DNA of 64,000 nucleotides, from NCBI GenBank assembly GCA_036250195.1, contig JAVHZZ010000003.1, positions 88,271,418 to 88,335,417 of the forward strand, in the 5' to 3' direction. Positions 10,570-21,129 of this stretch are shown here, one piece after another. The position numbers were made by a program, and so were the translations under genes. Numbering within the stretch: position 1 is the stretch's first letter; each line of letters starts with the position of its first letter. Origin of the DNA: Mixophyes australis (lineage: Eukaryota > Chordata > Amphibia > Anura > Limnodynastidae). A model generated the notes under the pieces. It worked only from the letters and a program-made list of their open reading frames with translations. It made no database searches and was not told the DNA's origin.

Positions 10570-11977
10570 TGTCAGGATGAGAGCATAAATCTGATATGCT
10601 GAAATAGAATATTGAATGTCAGGACCCAAATAAATGTTTGCATGAGTACCTAAATTAACCTGATGTTCAACTCAGATAAATGTGTGACCAAATGAGCCCA
10701 GGAGCAGGTAATTGAGTTAGGCAAACCCTTTGTGCAGAGACCAGCTTAAGATATGCAGATCACAGAAATCCATTGTATTTGATCCTGTATTTCCCTAGCT
10801 ATTTGACTCCCTTTCAATAGGTAGTGTAAACACACACTACCTCCTGGGTGTAAATTGGAGAGCCATATGCCTAGGTGCAAATCTTGGAGACTCTGGTATA
10901 AAAATCTGCATGGTCTTTATGCAGGTATATAGAAATATGACCTTCAAAGGAAAATGTTGTCATAGTTCATATTTTGGGGAAATCTGGATGCCACTCCGTA
11001 TTGAGGGGCAAAAACCACACAAGGGTCTTAAAACATAGATACCAACTACACCGGGAACAACCATAGTCGCATGTATTCCAGGATGAGATTGGATATTGTT
11101 GTAATCTCATCATATTTGGTATTTAAACGTGCGGGAGATTATGACCGGTTTATTGAGGGGGTGTTATTTCTCTGAGATATATCTGTGAAGAATTACCAAC
11201 AGGTCAAAACTTAGGAATAGTTTGACCAAACCTGAGGTAACACCCAGGGGACATTTCCGCCCCCACATTAGCATTCACGCTGCCCCTGTGAATGCCGTCC
11301 CATTTGAGTTTGCTTAAAAATCTGTGTTCTGAGGGGAAAAACTGTCAGACTTGTGGGGAAATCAAGTTACATTGATAAGCTGTCCATCTTCTTAGCCAAA
11401 TCCCCTTGGCCAGAATGCAATTCATGTAAGTGCAAATCTGAATGTAATCCTTTTTATTTTAAACTGTTTTTGCTTGTTATGTCAAATTTATAAATTGTTA
11501 ATCATTATTTTTGTTATCTGAATGCCCTGTACTTTTTGTATATTAAATCTATAATTTAATAAGCTGCATCCTTGATACTCTAACGGATTCATTAGCCTGT
11601 TTAGAAGAGATTGCTCGTCCAGGTTACCCTGTGTGTGATTTGTTGATACATTTGATTAACAAGCTGTGTGTGCTTGTATTTACATTTGTGTAACAGTCTG
11701 GAGGTGTGAAGAGTTAACCCTGTGTGTGCTGGTGTGAGTCTTGCTAGTTTGTGGAACTAGAAGCATGTGTGCCAGTGAGGGACAGTATATTGGGTTCCTA
11801 TTGCCAGTACCCAATAGGTGGAGACTGAACCTTGAAGTGTCTGGGGGGTGTGTTTGGGGGCAATTCCATAGGTCTAGAACATGTGTGATAGGTAAGAGAG
11901 AGTGCGGGCTGAAATCGTGTGTGACCTCATACAGCAAACACCCCAACGTCATGGCAGCTGGGAGCGTGTTCGTGACA
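10570..11977 (+). repeat. 3' LTR of the Gmr1-like element
   Basis: It begins TGTCAGG and ends GTGACA. It is followed by the duplication ccatt (11978-11982) that also precedes the 5' LTR. Confidence 0.9.
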
Positions 11978-11982
11978 CCATT

Positions 11983-12625
11983 AAATACTGTAATCATAAC
12001 CTATATAACTGATGTAAAGCATACATTTAACCGTAATACAACCAGAAATCTCTTTTTTTGTGTAGACCATTAATGCAGCATACTAGTTGTAATAAAAAAA
12101 ATACTCAAAACTCCTAATGTACATAGGTTAGAGTTCATCTCTAAAATAGGTCCCATGAGGGTAGTACTGCTTGTAATACTCGTTCTTTCACCTTCATATC
12201 AGTCTTGACAATGTGGATTAAATCAGAAGTCATTAATCAGAGAAAATATCTAACTGCAAGATGATTGTAAAATTAACACTATCAAGTAAATAAAGATGAG
12301 AATACACTAGAGTAATGTTCATTGTTTTACTGAAACTCACTTTCTTTGACAAATCCTTGTTTCACCAGATTTAAAAATGATGGGGAAGAGAATGTCGGTT
12401 TTAATTATATTTTACATTGTCTTATTTTCACTGGAGTACAAGAAACAGCAGGAAGAGATGAACATGAATGCATGAAAAAAAGTAAATCAGTGGTCACTCA
12501 TATCATTAAACAACGTGTAATAATTATGTATGCAGAGCATAGGCATTTTTTGCATAATGTGTATTATTTCTGCTTTAGCAAAAAGTAATGTTTTTCTTGA
12601 TTGAATTAAAAATGATAAACATACG
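11983..12625. other. no gene seen
   Basis: AT-rich flanking sequence with no recognisable feature. It is probably contiguous with 5336-5597 before the LTR element inserted. Confidence 0.5.
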
Positions 12626-12944
12626 GGGCCTGAGTCATTAAGGAGAGCAAGGCAAAAAAATGAGTACATTTGATCCTTGACAAATCATGTTGCAATGCAA
12701 GGGGTGCAAATTAGTTTATTTTTTTGCACATGAAGAAAATACTGGCTTTTTGTCATGTAGCACACAAATACTTGATGACTTTATTATTACACTAAAACTT
12801 AAAGTTGATCTAGGACATGCCCTACCACAACTATAAACCTGTCCCCACATTTTAAATTTACCTCCCTCTCCAATGCAACATTATTTTGCCAAAGTGCAAA
12901 GTTAATCCTTTTGTTTGCTTTGCTCTCCTTAGTGACTCAGGCCT
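12626..12944. mobile_element. MITE, copy 1 of the GGGCCTGA family
   Basis: A 319-bp element with about 30-bp terminal inverted repeats (left GGGCCTGAGTCATTAAGGAG; right end reads AGGCCTGAGTCACTAAGGAG in reverse complement). It is similar along its length to 56638-56958 (shared motifs CATGTTGCAATGCAAGGG and TCTAGGACATGC). It is non-coding. The target duplication is unclear (TA or TWA-like), so superfamily is not assigned. Confidence 0.8.
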
Positions 12945-14169
12945 ATGATTATTTTTTGCAAACTTTCTTCTGCAGTAATTGACATAACTTGGGGCTGTAC
13001 TTAATTATAGATTGCAGTTTTCAAAGGGTTTTGGTGCATTTTATAGAAACCACCAAACTTTTGGACATTTATTATAAAGAGCCATTTCCATTGATCAATG
13101 TAAAAGATTGATGAATATCAAAATTCAGGTTATGTTTCAGCAATATCCTCTTGGGCCCAGCTTATAGGAGACATATATTGTATTCAACTATTTTATCTCA
13201 GCTGCTTATTGTGAAATTATATTATTTGATAATTGTTGTTGATAGGTTATTTTTATGTCACGAGTTGGCCTAAATAGTCCAAATGAGCTAAAACTATTCA
13301 GAGTTTGAGATAAAATTGTTTCATCTAAACCATACTCTTGAATCTGATTGGAGCTATGGGTTTGATGTCCACACATCTCTACTAGAAGTGAGATCAAGAA
13401 AAGAAAGTATACAACAGATTTACTGTTTCAGAACTTCTATAACATTTTGCAGTAATTATTTACTTTTTGTAGTTAACTTATAAATAGTGGTCCTGATTCA
13501 TTAAGGCACGCAAAACAAATGCATTGTACAATTTTTTAAATACACACGTCCGTATTTAACTAGAACCGGATCTCAAGAAAAGCCTCTTGGCAAAAAGCAC
13601 ATAAAAAAAGTATAAAATTATTGTCACTTGTTAATAATACAGTCAGTAATAAAAAAACATTATAAAAAAAAAAAAATTCTTCTTTTTTTCTTCTTCATGA
13701 AATACATTTATTAGGATGTTATTAATGGCTACTGTCCAAAAAGTGCATTTTTACAGTTGCTCCTGATTGCAAACACATCTTCTAGCATGTATACACAAAT
13801 GTCAACATCATTATCACTCAGCACTTACACCAGACCTGTAGCTGGTGCAAGGGATAAGCCAGAAAAACAGAGATGCCTAAAGCGTGAATTGGGCGTAGTT
13901 ATGTATGCTCAAGCTTGGCACGTCCTTACTGTATATTGACTACATGCATATGCCCCTTCCGCCAATGAAATCACAGAGAAGCATATTTCTAGTCTTACTC
14001 CAAGCAATGCAACAAAAAGCTTCACACTAGACATGATACATTTCCAAAAACTGTTAAAGTGAAATACTCATCTTGTTTCGCATTTGGCCACCACATTATG
14101 CATGTTTGGCAGCAGTGTATGGCCTTACCTGTTTTCAGCACTATCCCCAATCACAACACACACCAGAAT
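12945..14169. other. no gene; one possible further repeat start at 13494
   Basis: AT-rich. CCTGATTCATTAAGG at 13494 resembles the MITE terminus, but the following sequence is different and no second end was found. A and T runs occur at 13650-13690. Confidence 0.45.
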
Positions 14170-14349
14170 GTATAGACCAGTGGTTCCCAAACTTTTGCAG
14201 TTTGCGGCACCCTTAGAGTCTCCAAATTTCTTCAAGGCACCCCTCCAAAATAATTATTGAGCAGTCCTGTTTTAGAAGTAGTTGGGTCAAAAAATTGTAA
14301 TAAGTATTTAGGTCAGGACAGAAATACTTATTTAGTTGTATGCAAAAAT

Positions 14350-15540
14350 GCCCCCTCTGCATCCAGGCACTCTGCCTCCTCTGCATCCAGACACACTGCC
14401 CCCCTCTGCATCCAGACACACTGCCCTCTCTCACACTGCCCCCTCTGCCCTCTGTCATGCTGTCCCCCTCCTCTGGCCTCTCTCACGATGTCCCCCCACC
14501 TCTGCCCTCTCTCACGATGTCCCCCCTCCTCTGCCCTCTCTCATGATGTCCTCCCTCCTCTGCCCTCTCTCACGATGTCCCCCCTCCTCTGCCCTCTCTC
14601 ACGCTGTCCCCCTCCTCTGCCCCTGTTGCACTACTATGCCCCTGTTACACTCCTCTGCCCCTGTTACACTCCTCTGCCCCCTATTACACTCCTCTGCCCC
14701 GTTACACTCCTCTGTCCCGTTGTGCCCCAGCTGTCACCCTCCTCTGCCCCTGTTACACTCCTCTGCCCTGTTGTGCCCCAGCTGTCACCCTCCTCTGCCC
14801 CTGTTACACTCCTTTGCCCCGTTGTGCCCCAGCTGTCACCCTCCTCTGCCCCTGTTACACTCCTCTGCCCCGCTGTGCCCCAGCTGTCACCCTCCTCTGC
14901 CCCTGTTACACTCCTCTGCCCCGTTGTGCCCCAGCTGTCTCCCTTTCTGCCCCAGCTGTCCCCCTTTCTGCCCCAGCTGTCACCCTCTCTGCCCCAGCTC
15001 TGCCCCGCTGTCACCCTCTCTGCCCCAGCTGTCACCCTCTCTGCCCTGCTGTCACCCTCTCTGCCCCGCTGTCACCCTCTCTGCCCCAGCTGTCACCCTC
15101 TCTGCCCCGCTGTCACCCTCTCTGCCCCAGCTGTCACCCTCTCTGCCCCCGCTGTCACCCTCTCTGCCCCAGCTGTCACCCTCTCTGCCCCCGCTGTCAC
15201 CCTCTCTGCCCCAGCTGTCACCCTCTCTGCCCCCGCTGTTACCCATTCTGCCCCAGCTGTCACCCTCTCTGCCCCGCTGTCACCCTTTCTGCCCCCGCTG
15301 TCACCCTCTCTGCCCCAGCTGTCACCCTCTCTGCCCCGCTGTCACCCTTTCTGCCCCCGCTGTCACCCTCTCTGCCCCCGCTGTCACCCTCTCTGTCCCA
15401 GCTGTCACCCTCTCTGCCCCAGCTGTCACCCTCTCTGCCCCCGCTGTCACCCTCTCTGCCCCAGCTGTCACCCTCTCTGCCCCAGCTGTCACCCTCTCTG
15501 CCCCCGCTGTCACCCTCTTTGCCCCAGCTGTCACGCTCCC
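14350..15540. repeat. minisatellite inside the hAT element
   Basis: Three related tandem patterns follow one another: units near 30 bp with CTCTCACGATGTCCCC (14460-14620), five units of about 51-52 bp with CCAGCTGTCACCCTCCTCTG (14725-14935), then about 27 units of 20-21 bp with CTGTCACCCTCTCTGCCCC (14980-15535). Long open frames rich in Pro, Ser, Cys and Leu, or in Gly, Arg and Glu on the other strand, are products of repeat length and composition. Confidence 0.95.
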
Positions 15541-15582
15541 TCTCACTCCTCTGCCGCGCGCCAGCCATAGAAAAAAAAAAAA

Positions 15583-15740
15583 AGAGCACAGAAACTTACC
15601 AATCCGCCGGGCACCGGGACCCAGCAGACTCCTCTCTCCCGCAGCAGCTTGTTACTGATGTCGATATTCAGTGACAGCTGCAGGAGAGAGGAGGCTGCTG
15701 GGTCCCGGCGCCCGGCGGATTGGTAAGTTTCTGTGCTCTT
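15583..15740. repeat. 158-bp near-perfect palindrome
   Basis: The left arm starts AAGAGCACAGAAACTTACCA and the right arm ends TGGTAAGTTTCTGTGCTCTT, with the axis near 15661. The arms are about 75 bases with a few mismatches (for example GGGCACC versus GGCGCC). It would form a strong hairpin next to the right hAT end. Confidence 0.9.
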
Positions 15741-15817
15741 TCTTTTTTTCAATGATTGGCCCGCGGCACCCCAGTGACAGTGCCGCGGCGCACAGTTTGG
15801 GAACCGCCGGTATAGAC

Positions 15818-18448
15818 CATTCTCCTCTCATCTGGTTTTCTACAGCATAAATTCTGCAAAATGTGAATTTACAAACACTGTACTATTACTTCACACATAA
15901 ATATTGACACATGTAATAAGTGTACTGATTTCACCTTACTTTCATGATTAATTTAAGCCAACAATAAGGCTAAATCAAGCAGTATTTTAGGAGAAAACTG
16001 GAAATGTCATATAAAGAGGGGGGTGTTTCTAAAGCAGTAGACGTGTAAACCTTAATGTGATGGATACACTTTTTAACAATGCACCGCCTCTGATTTTTCA
16101 ACCTCTCCGCATACTTACTGTAGGTGCACTTCTAGTTTGCAGAGGTGTCTCTCGAAAATAGAGAGTAAGCATGCACCTTGAGCCATCCAGATGCATTGAT
16201 GCAAAACCAAAGCATTTTGTGGTATACAGCCAACGAGCTTCATAAATGAAACCCAGTGTTTTTATAGATGTTTTTTAAAATTTGTTTATACAAATAAATG
16301 TACCGATTTAAATTTAATCTGGAGACCAGGGACAGGAGCGTAACGAATTTATAGTAAGGAATTTATTAAACACCTAAAGAGGGTTAGCCCCTGGAGCACC
16401 ATGGGCAGCAGCTACACAGTGCTAGGCAGTCGAGGTGCTTTGCTGGATCCCCGCAGTAGCTACCAATGTTACCTATTCTAGTTAGGCCACAGAGTTGGGC
16501 CAATTGTGCCCCTCATTCCTTCTGTTTTTTATACAGTTTACATTAGATTTATAGAAATAGTTTTTACTACATTATAATTAATATTCACATAGTATTAAGT
16601 GACTAATAACTTCTGAAAAGACTGTGACTGTACACGCTACAGATAGATATCTGCCTACACTGCTGGCCGTGAGTATGTACACAATTCCACATTTGCCCGT
16701 CATCGTTCCAGCATTGATCGTGACTTTAGGAAGCTTAAAAAACCAAATCAATAGATGCGATGTGCTTTTGTATGATTAAAAATGATCATGGGACCGTATA
16801 CACTATAGCAATATGTGACCAGAAGGTCGTTTACTGTGTGATCTGCACAATATTTGCATCAGTGTGCACCCAGCTTCATATAGTTCAAGCAGGTCGAAAT
16901 AGAAAACACAAAAACCTTTCCAGGAACAAATTTTGCAAAACCATGTCTGTATCTGGAGATTAGAGACAGCTAAAACCTATGTCCTTGCTTGATAAATCAA
17001 ATAGAAATAGTGTAATTTGTTGTCATAATCATACTCACAAGATATAAATTGACTTTTATGAGACAAAAGGTAAAGACTTTTTTTTGTGTGAATAGCAAAT
17101 GTATTATAATTATAAATATAAATATACTGTATAGTATACCTAACGTTAGTAATGTTGTTCATGCATGTGCATTGCTTTTACGTCTAGATAAAATTTGTGT
17201 TTTTATTTATTTTCTTTATTTCATAATTAAAACTGGAATTCAAAATGTGTTTTCTAATGAGCTCCTAAAAGTAATACCTGAGAAAGGCAAAGTTTAGGAA
17301 AATGCAGTACAAGAATATTTAAGTTTTTTCATTGCCATTACTATGGCTTACAGATGGGCTTTTTTAAATGAATCAAGCACAGGAAGCAAAGTCCTATGGA
17401 ATTAACATAGGTTTATGATATATCTGACCCTGTACAGGCTCATGTTACTGTAGAAAATGATGTGACAATGTGTTGCATGACAAGATGTGCCATTCACACA
17501 TGCACATTATTTATGGTGGGATTTGCAGCAAATTAACATGCCAAGGGGCTCAAAATGTGTAATGGCTTCAGTTCCACAGTCCCAGCCGTAGCATAAAACT
17601 TTTAGCTCTAGGGATAATTAACTGAAGGGAAAAAGCACACAATCATGACCACCAAATAAATAAAATAAATTCAGCCTATAGGTACAACTAGTACCTCTAA
17701 TCCCCGTTAACCATATGGGAGCTGCCAAGCCCCAAATACTCTGATATATACAAAATAAAAAGAAACAGGAGTGCTGAAAAAAAACAGGAATTCTAAACAT
17801 TTCATTGAAGTAACACAATCATACATACCCTTATATGCTACTGAGAATAATACATACATTAATAACTGGCATTTTTCTGGTGTCTTTGAGATTGCACCTG
17901 AAATAATGGCACTGTTCAACTGTGATATGTTGTTCCTTGTCACATATAAAAAGTGATATTCTCAATGGTATAATGGTATGAAAATGACTGCAAGTAATAA
18001 AATGTAATGCTGCCTTATTGTGGATAAGTAAGCATATATGACATTTGTTTCTTACCTATTCACTGGTGTGCTGGATATTTCAGCTAATGTCTACCGAATG
18101 TGAAAAAAAAGTGGTCTGGTCATTCATATCCTAATCTTCGTTATTCATTACAATATAACTTGGCAGGCAGCCACAACTGCTAAGTTGTTTACCTTGTTGA
18201 AACAATCTGCTCAGTGTTAGAGATAAGCTGATATGTTTAAATTATGTTCTTCAACCTTAGGACAGCGGTAAGACTTACTGCTGCATTTTGTTAAAACTTA
18301 TTTTCTAGCTTGGGCATATTTCCAATGTTTTTCATTTAGCATTCATATCTGTGTTTGTATCTAGAGCTCATGTGGACCTAGGTATAGCAATGACTCTATA
18401 CCCTGCCCAGTTACTCACCACCCTGTTCCTTTCCCCAGACCCTAAGCG

Positions 18449-18454
<6 letters not shown>
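15818..18454. other. no gene seen
   Basis: AT-rich sequence with only short open frames. No domain, RNA gene or clear transposon terminus was recognised. Confidence 0.5.

Positions 18455-18518
<64 letters not shown>
18455..18518. repeat. (AT)n microsatellite
   Basis: About 32 uninterrupted AT dinucleotides. Confidence 0.98.
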
Positions 18519-18521
<3 letters not shown>

Positions 18522-18886
18522 TGGGTAATGTTTGCTGCTGCTTGATAGACAGGCATAAATCTCTGGCTTTCCCTTAAATATTTGTCCTTATTTTTCCATA
18601 AGTAGGAAGGGTGCACTCCTCCCCCTGTCACACTCAACTTATGTGGCATGGTGTCACTCCACCATGCGGACAAATTAGAGCAGACTGTGTGTTCTCTGAT
18701 TGAACAGCATTGAGTGAGGTGCGCACCCAATATAATTCAATCAGTGAAGACTCAAAGAACACACAGCGTCTCCTCTGATTGGTGCTGTCAGTTGCCCCTT
18801 TAAGAGTCCCTGTCTGTGACATGCATGTTATCTGGTTATGAAAGGGGAGCTTGGAGGCAAGATTTCTACAGGGGGGTTCCTGTTCT
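18519..18886. repeat. unclassified sequence with a two-part inverted repeat
   Basis: CTGTGTGTTCT (18685-18695) plus CTGATTGAA (18696-18704) pair with TTCAATCAG (18736-18744) plus AGAACACACAG (18756-18766). The stem has an 11-base bulge on one arm. No gene is seen. Confidence 0.5.
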
Positions 18887-18894
18887 GTTATATT

Positions 18895-20539
18895 CAGTGG
18901 AGGGCTGGCAGACTTTAGCCCGGGGCGCAAGCACACCGCACTGACCCATAAGTAGCGGCCCACCCTTAAAGGGTGGTTTTTGGTACAATATATATTTATC
19001 TATATAAAAAGAGGCTATTTTAGTGTTCCTTAATCCACATATATATTTTTATGCCCAGGCCCAGAGCTGGATTAAGGCTCTGAGGGGCCTGGGCACTTTA
19101 GACAGGGTAAACCCCTATGATGTAGCATGGTTATCATTTTAGATAAATACACAGGCAATACTGTGTGCACTACTGTTAGGTGCACACAGTCCTTCCTTCA
19201 CGAGCAGTACACGGTGAAGCGGGATATTTCCCCCCAACTGTCCTAAGCGAAACAGTCAACCAAATTCGTGACTGTCCCACCAGATTCAGGACAGTTGGCA
19301 GACTGTCCTGCTCTCTCCTACCTGTTCTTGTCACTGTCACCACTTGTGGCTGCTGGTTACTTTAGCTCATTTGCTGGTTGTCTGGATCTTGGAATATTGG
19401 AGGCCCTATTTGGAAAACAAATGGGTACATAAAATTTTGAAAGCTCCAACCTGTCCCAGTGTTAAATCAATAGCACACATATTTTATAATTAATCTTCTC
19501 TCCAGCCACAACATTAAAATAATAATATTCACATTTGCTGAATAGATTTCTTTCCCTCCAACCAACCCTGACATTAGATAGCAAACACATTTAATATATA
19601 AACCTATTTTCCTCCCTCCAAACAGCCCCAGCAATAATTTAAATAGCATTTCTGTTTAACGAATAAAACGATTTCCCACAACAATCCCAGGCATTAAATA
19701 ATTCATAATCACATTTAATAAATAGACCTCATTCTTCCCAAACAGGCCCACAATCAATTAATAGCTCACCACACCAGCATTAAATTAAAGGTCAAATGAC
19801 TCCATCTTAAATTCATAGGACCCACTATTAAATTAAATTGCCTCACCATCATCCCACAAATAAAATAGCACCCAATAATTAGCCCCCACCTGCACTCCTC
19901 GATTAAATTAATAGCCTACCTCCCACATTATATTAAGACCCCCCTTCCTCACACATACTACACTCCTATACTGGGGCCCTCCCACACACACTACACTCCT
20001 ATACTGGCCCCTCTCTCACACACACACACATACACACACACACACAATACATTCATATACTGGCCCCCTCACACAGACATTAATTTAGCATACTGACACT
20101 CACATTAATTAAGCATACTCACCCTCCACAGACCTTAATTTAGCATACTGACACTCACATTAGTTTAGCATACTGGCACACACGCACACTCATTATATTA
20201 GTACACTACCCCCCCCCCCCCCTACCCTCTCTTGCTCTTACCTGGCTCAATCCGCACACGCTGTCAGTTTCTTCACAAATGGGACTGCACCTGTCACATG
20301 GTGCGTATCCCATGTGACACAAACAGAGGCGCGTTGAGCGTACATACATAGTGAAAGGGAGAAAGGGGGGACAGATTGTTAAGATCCGTGGCCAATTGAA
20401 GAAGGTGACTTGTCCCAGGGGTGGGGCCAGCCACCAAGTACAAACTATAGGGAGTGGGACCTGGCGGCCCAAAATAATGTTTTTTTGTCCGGACTGGGGG
20501 GCATGTGCCCTCTTGCCCCTCGGCCTAGCCCGGCCTCTG
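18895..20539. mobile_element. non-autonomous hAT-like element with CAGTGG/CAGAGG ends
   Basis: The left end is CAGTGGAGGGCTGG and the right end in reverse complement is CAGAGGCCGGGCTAGG. A perfect 8-bp target duplication gttatatt (18887-18894 and 20540-20547) marks the borders. The interior is non-coding: low-complexity AATTAAAT-rich sequence (19450-19960), CA repeats (20025-20046), a run of C (20207-20222) and a module shared with 3838-3925. Terminal repeats are short and imperfect, so the duplication is the main support for hAT. Confidence 0.8.
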
Positions 20540-21129
20540 GTTATATTAGTATTATTAAAAATGCTTTAGTCATTGAAAAACATATATCTTAATTAATGGA
20601 GGTTTTTAAATATATTTGCTCCACACACAAACTCAATGGGGACAGAGAGAAACATACATGGGAGGCAGATGGAGTAAGAGAGAGAGAGAAAGGTACATAA
20701 ACAAAAGTGGAGAAAGAAACACAAAGGGAAAACAGAGTTGATAGAAATAGGCTGCACCACTTTTCTGGTTACCCCATGATGTCACTGTCCCATTTTCCAA
20801 AAAAAAAAGCAAATCTATGGTAGGGATGCGCACCGGCGACTTTTGGTGTCTCGTGTTTTGTGCTTTGGATTCGGATGTTCTTGAGGTTTTGGGTTCCGAT
20901 TTTTGTTTCGCAAAACACCTGCTGAAAGGTTTTGGTTCGGATTTAAGGTTTTGGATTCAGATTTTTTTTGAAAAAAGCTTAAAAAGTTCAAAAATCAAGT
21001 TTTTGGGCTTATTTTCACTCCTACGCTATTATTAACCTCAATACCATTCAATAACAATCATTTCCACTAATTTACAGTGTATTCTCACCTCACAATATTT
21101 TTATTAGTCACAAACGTTGCAACGAGGTA

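Larger units (their letters stand above)
5603..11977 (+). mobile_element. LTR retrotransposon, Gmr1-like gypsy, internally deleted
   Basis: Two LTRs of about 1.4 kb (5603-7012 and 10570-11977) begin TGTCAGGATGAGAG and end in CA. The element is bounded by a perfect 5-bp target duplication ccatt (5598-5602 and 11978-11982). In between lie a degraded gag with a SCAN-like capsid region, a protease frame, a remnant that looks like the integrase C-terminal region, and a polypurine tract. I found no reverse transcriptase, RNase H or integrase catalytic motifs, so it is non-autonomous. The first 270 bases of the LTRs differ at about 15 positions by eye (near 5%), so the insertion is old. Confidence 0.9.
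14178..15809. mobile_element. non-autonomous hAT element (Charlie-like ends)
   Basis: The termini are CAGTGGTTCCCAAACTTTTG (left) and, in reverse complement, CGGCGGTTCCCAAACTGTGC (right). The 8-bp target duplication gtatagac (14170-14177 and 15810-15817) is perfect, the length expected of hAT transposition. There is no transposase. The interior is almost entirely a pyrimidine minisatellite plus a long palindrome near the right end. Confidence 0.92.

Noticed and set aside
14257..15658. Open frames over 400 residues rich in Pro, Ser, Cys and Leu
   Set aside because: They are the translation of a C/T minisatellite inside a hAT element; three frames are open over the same bases.
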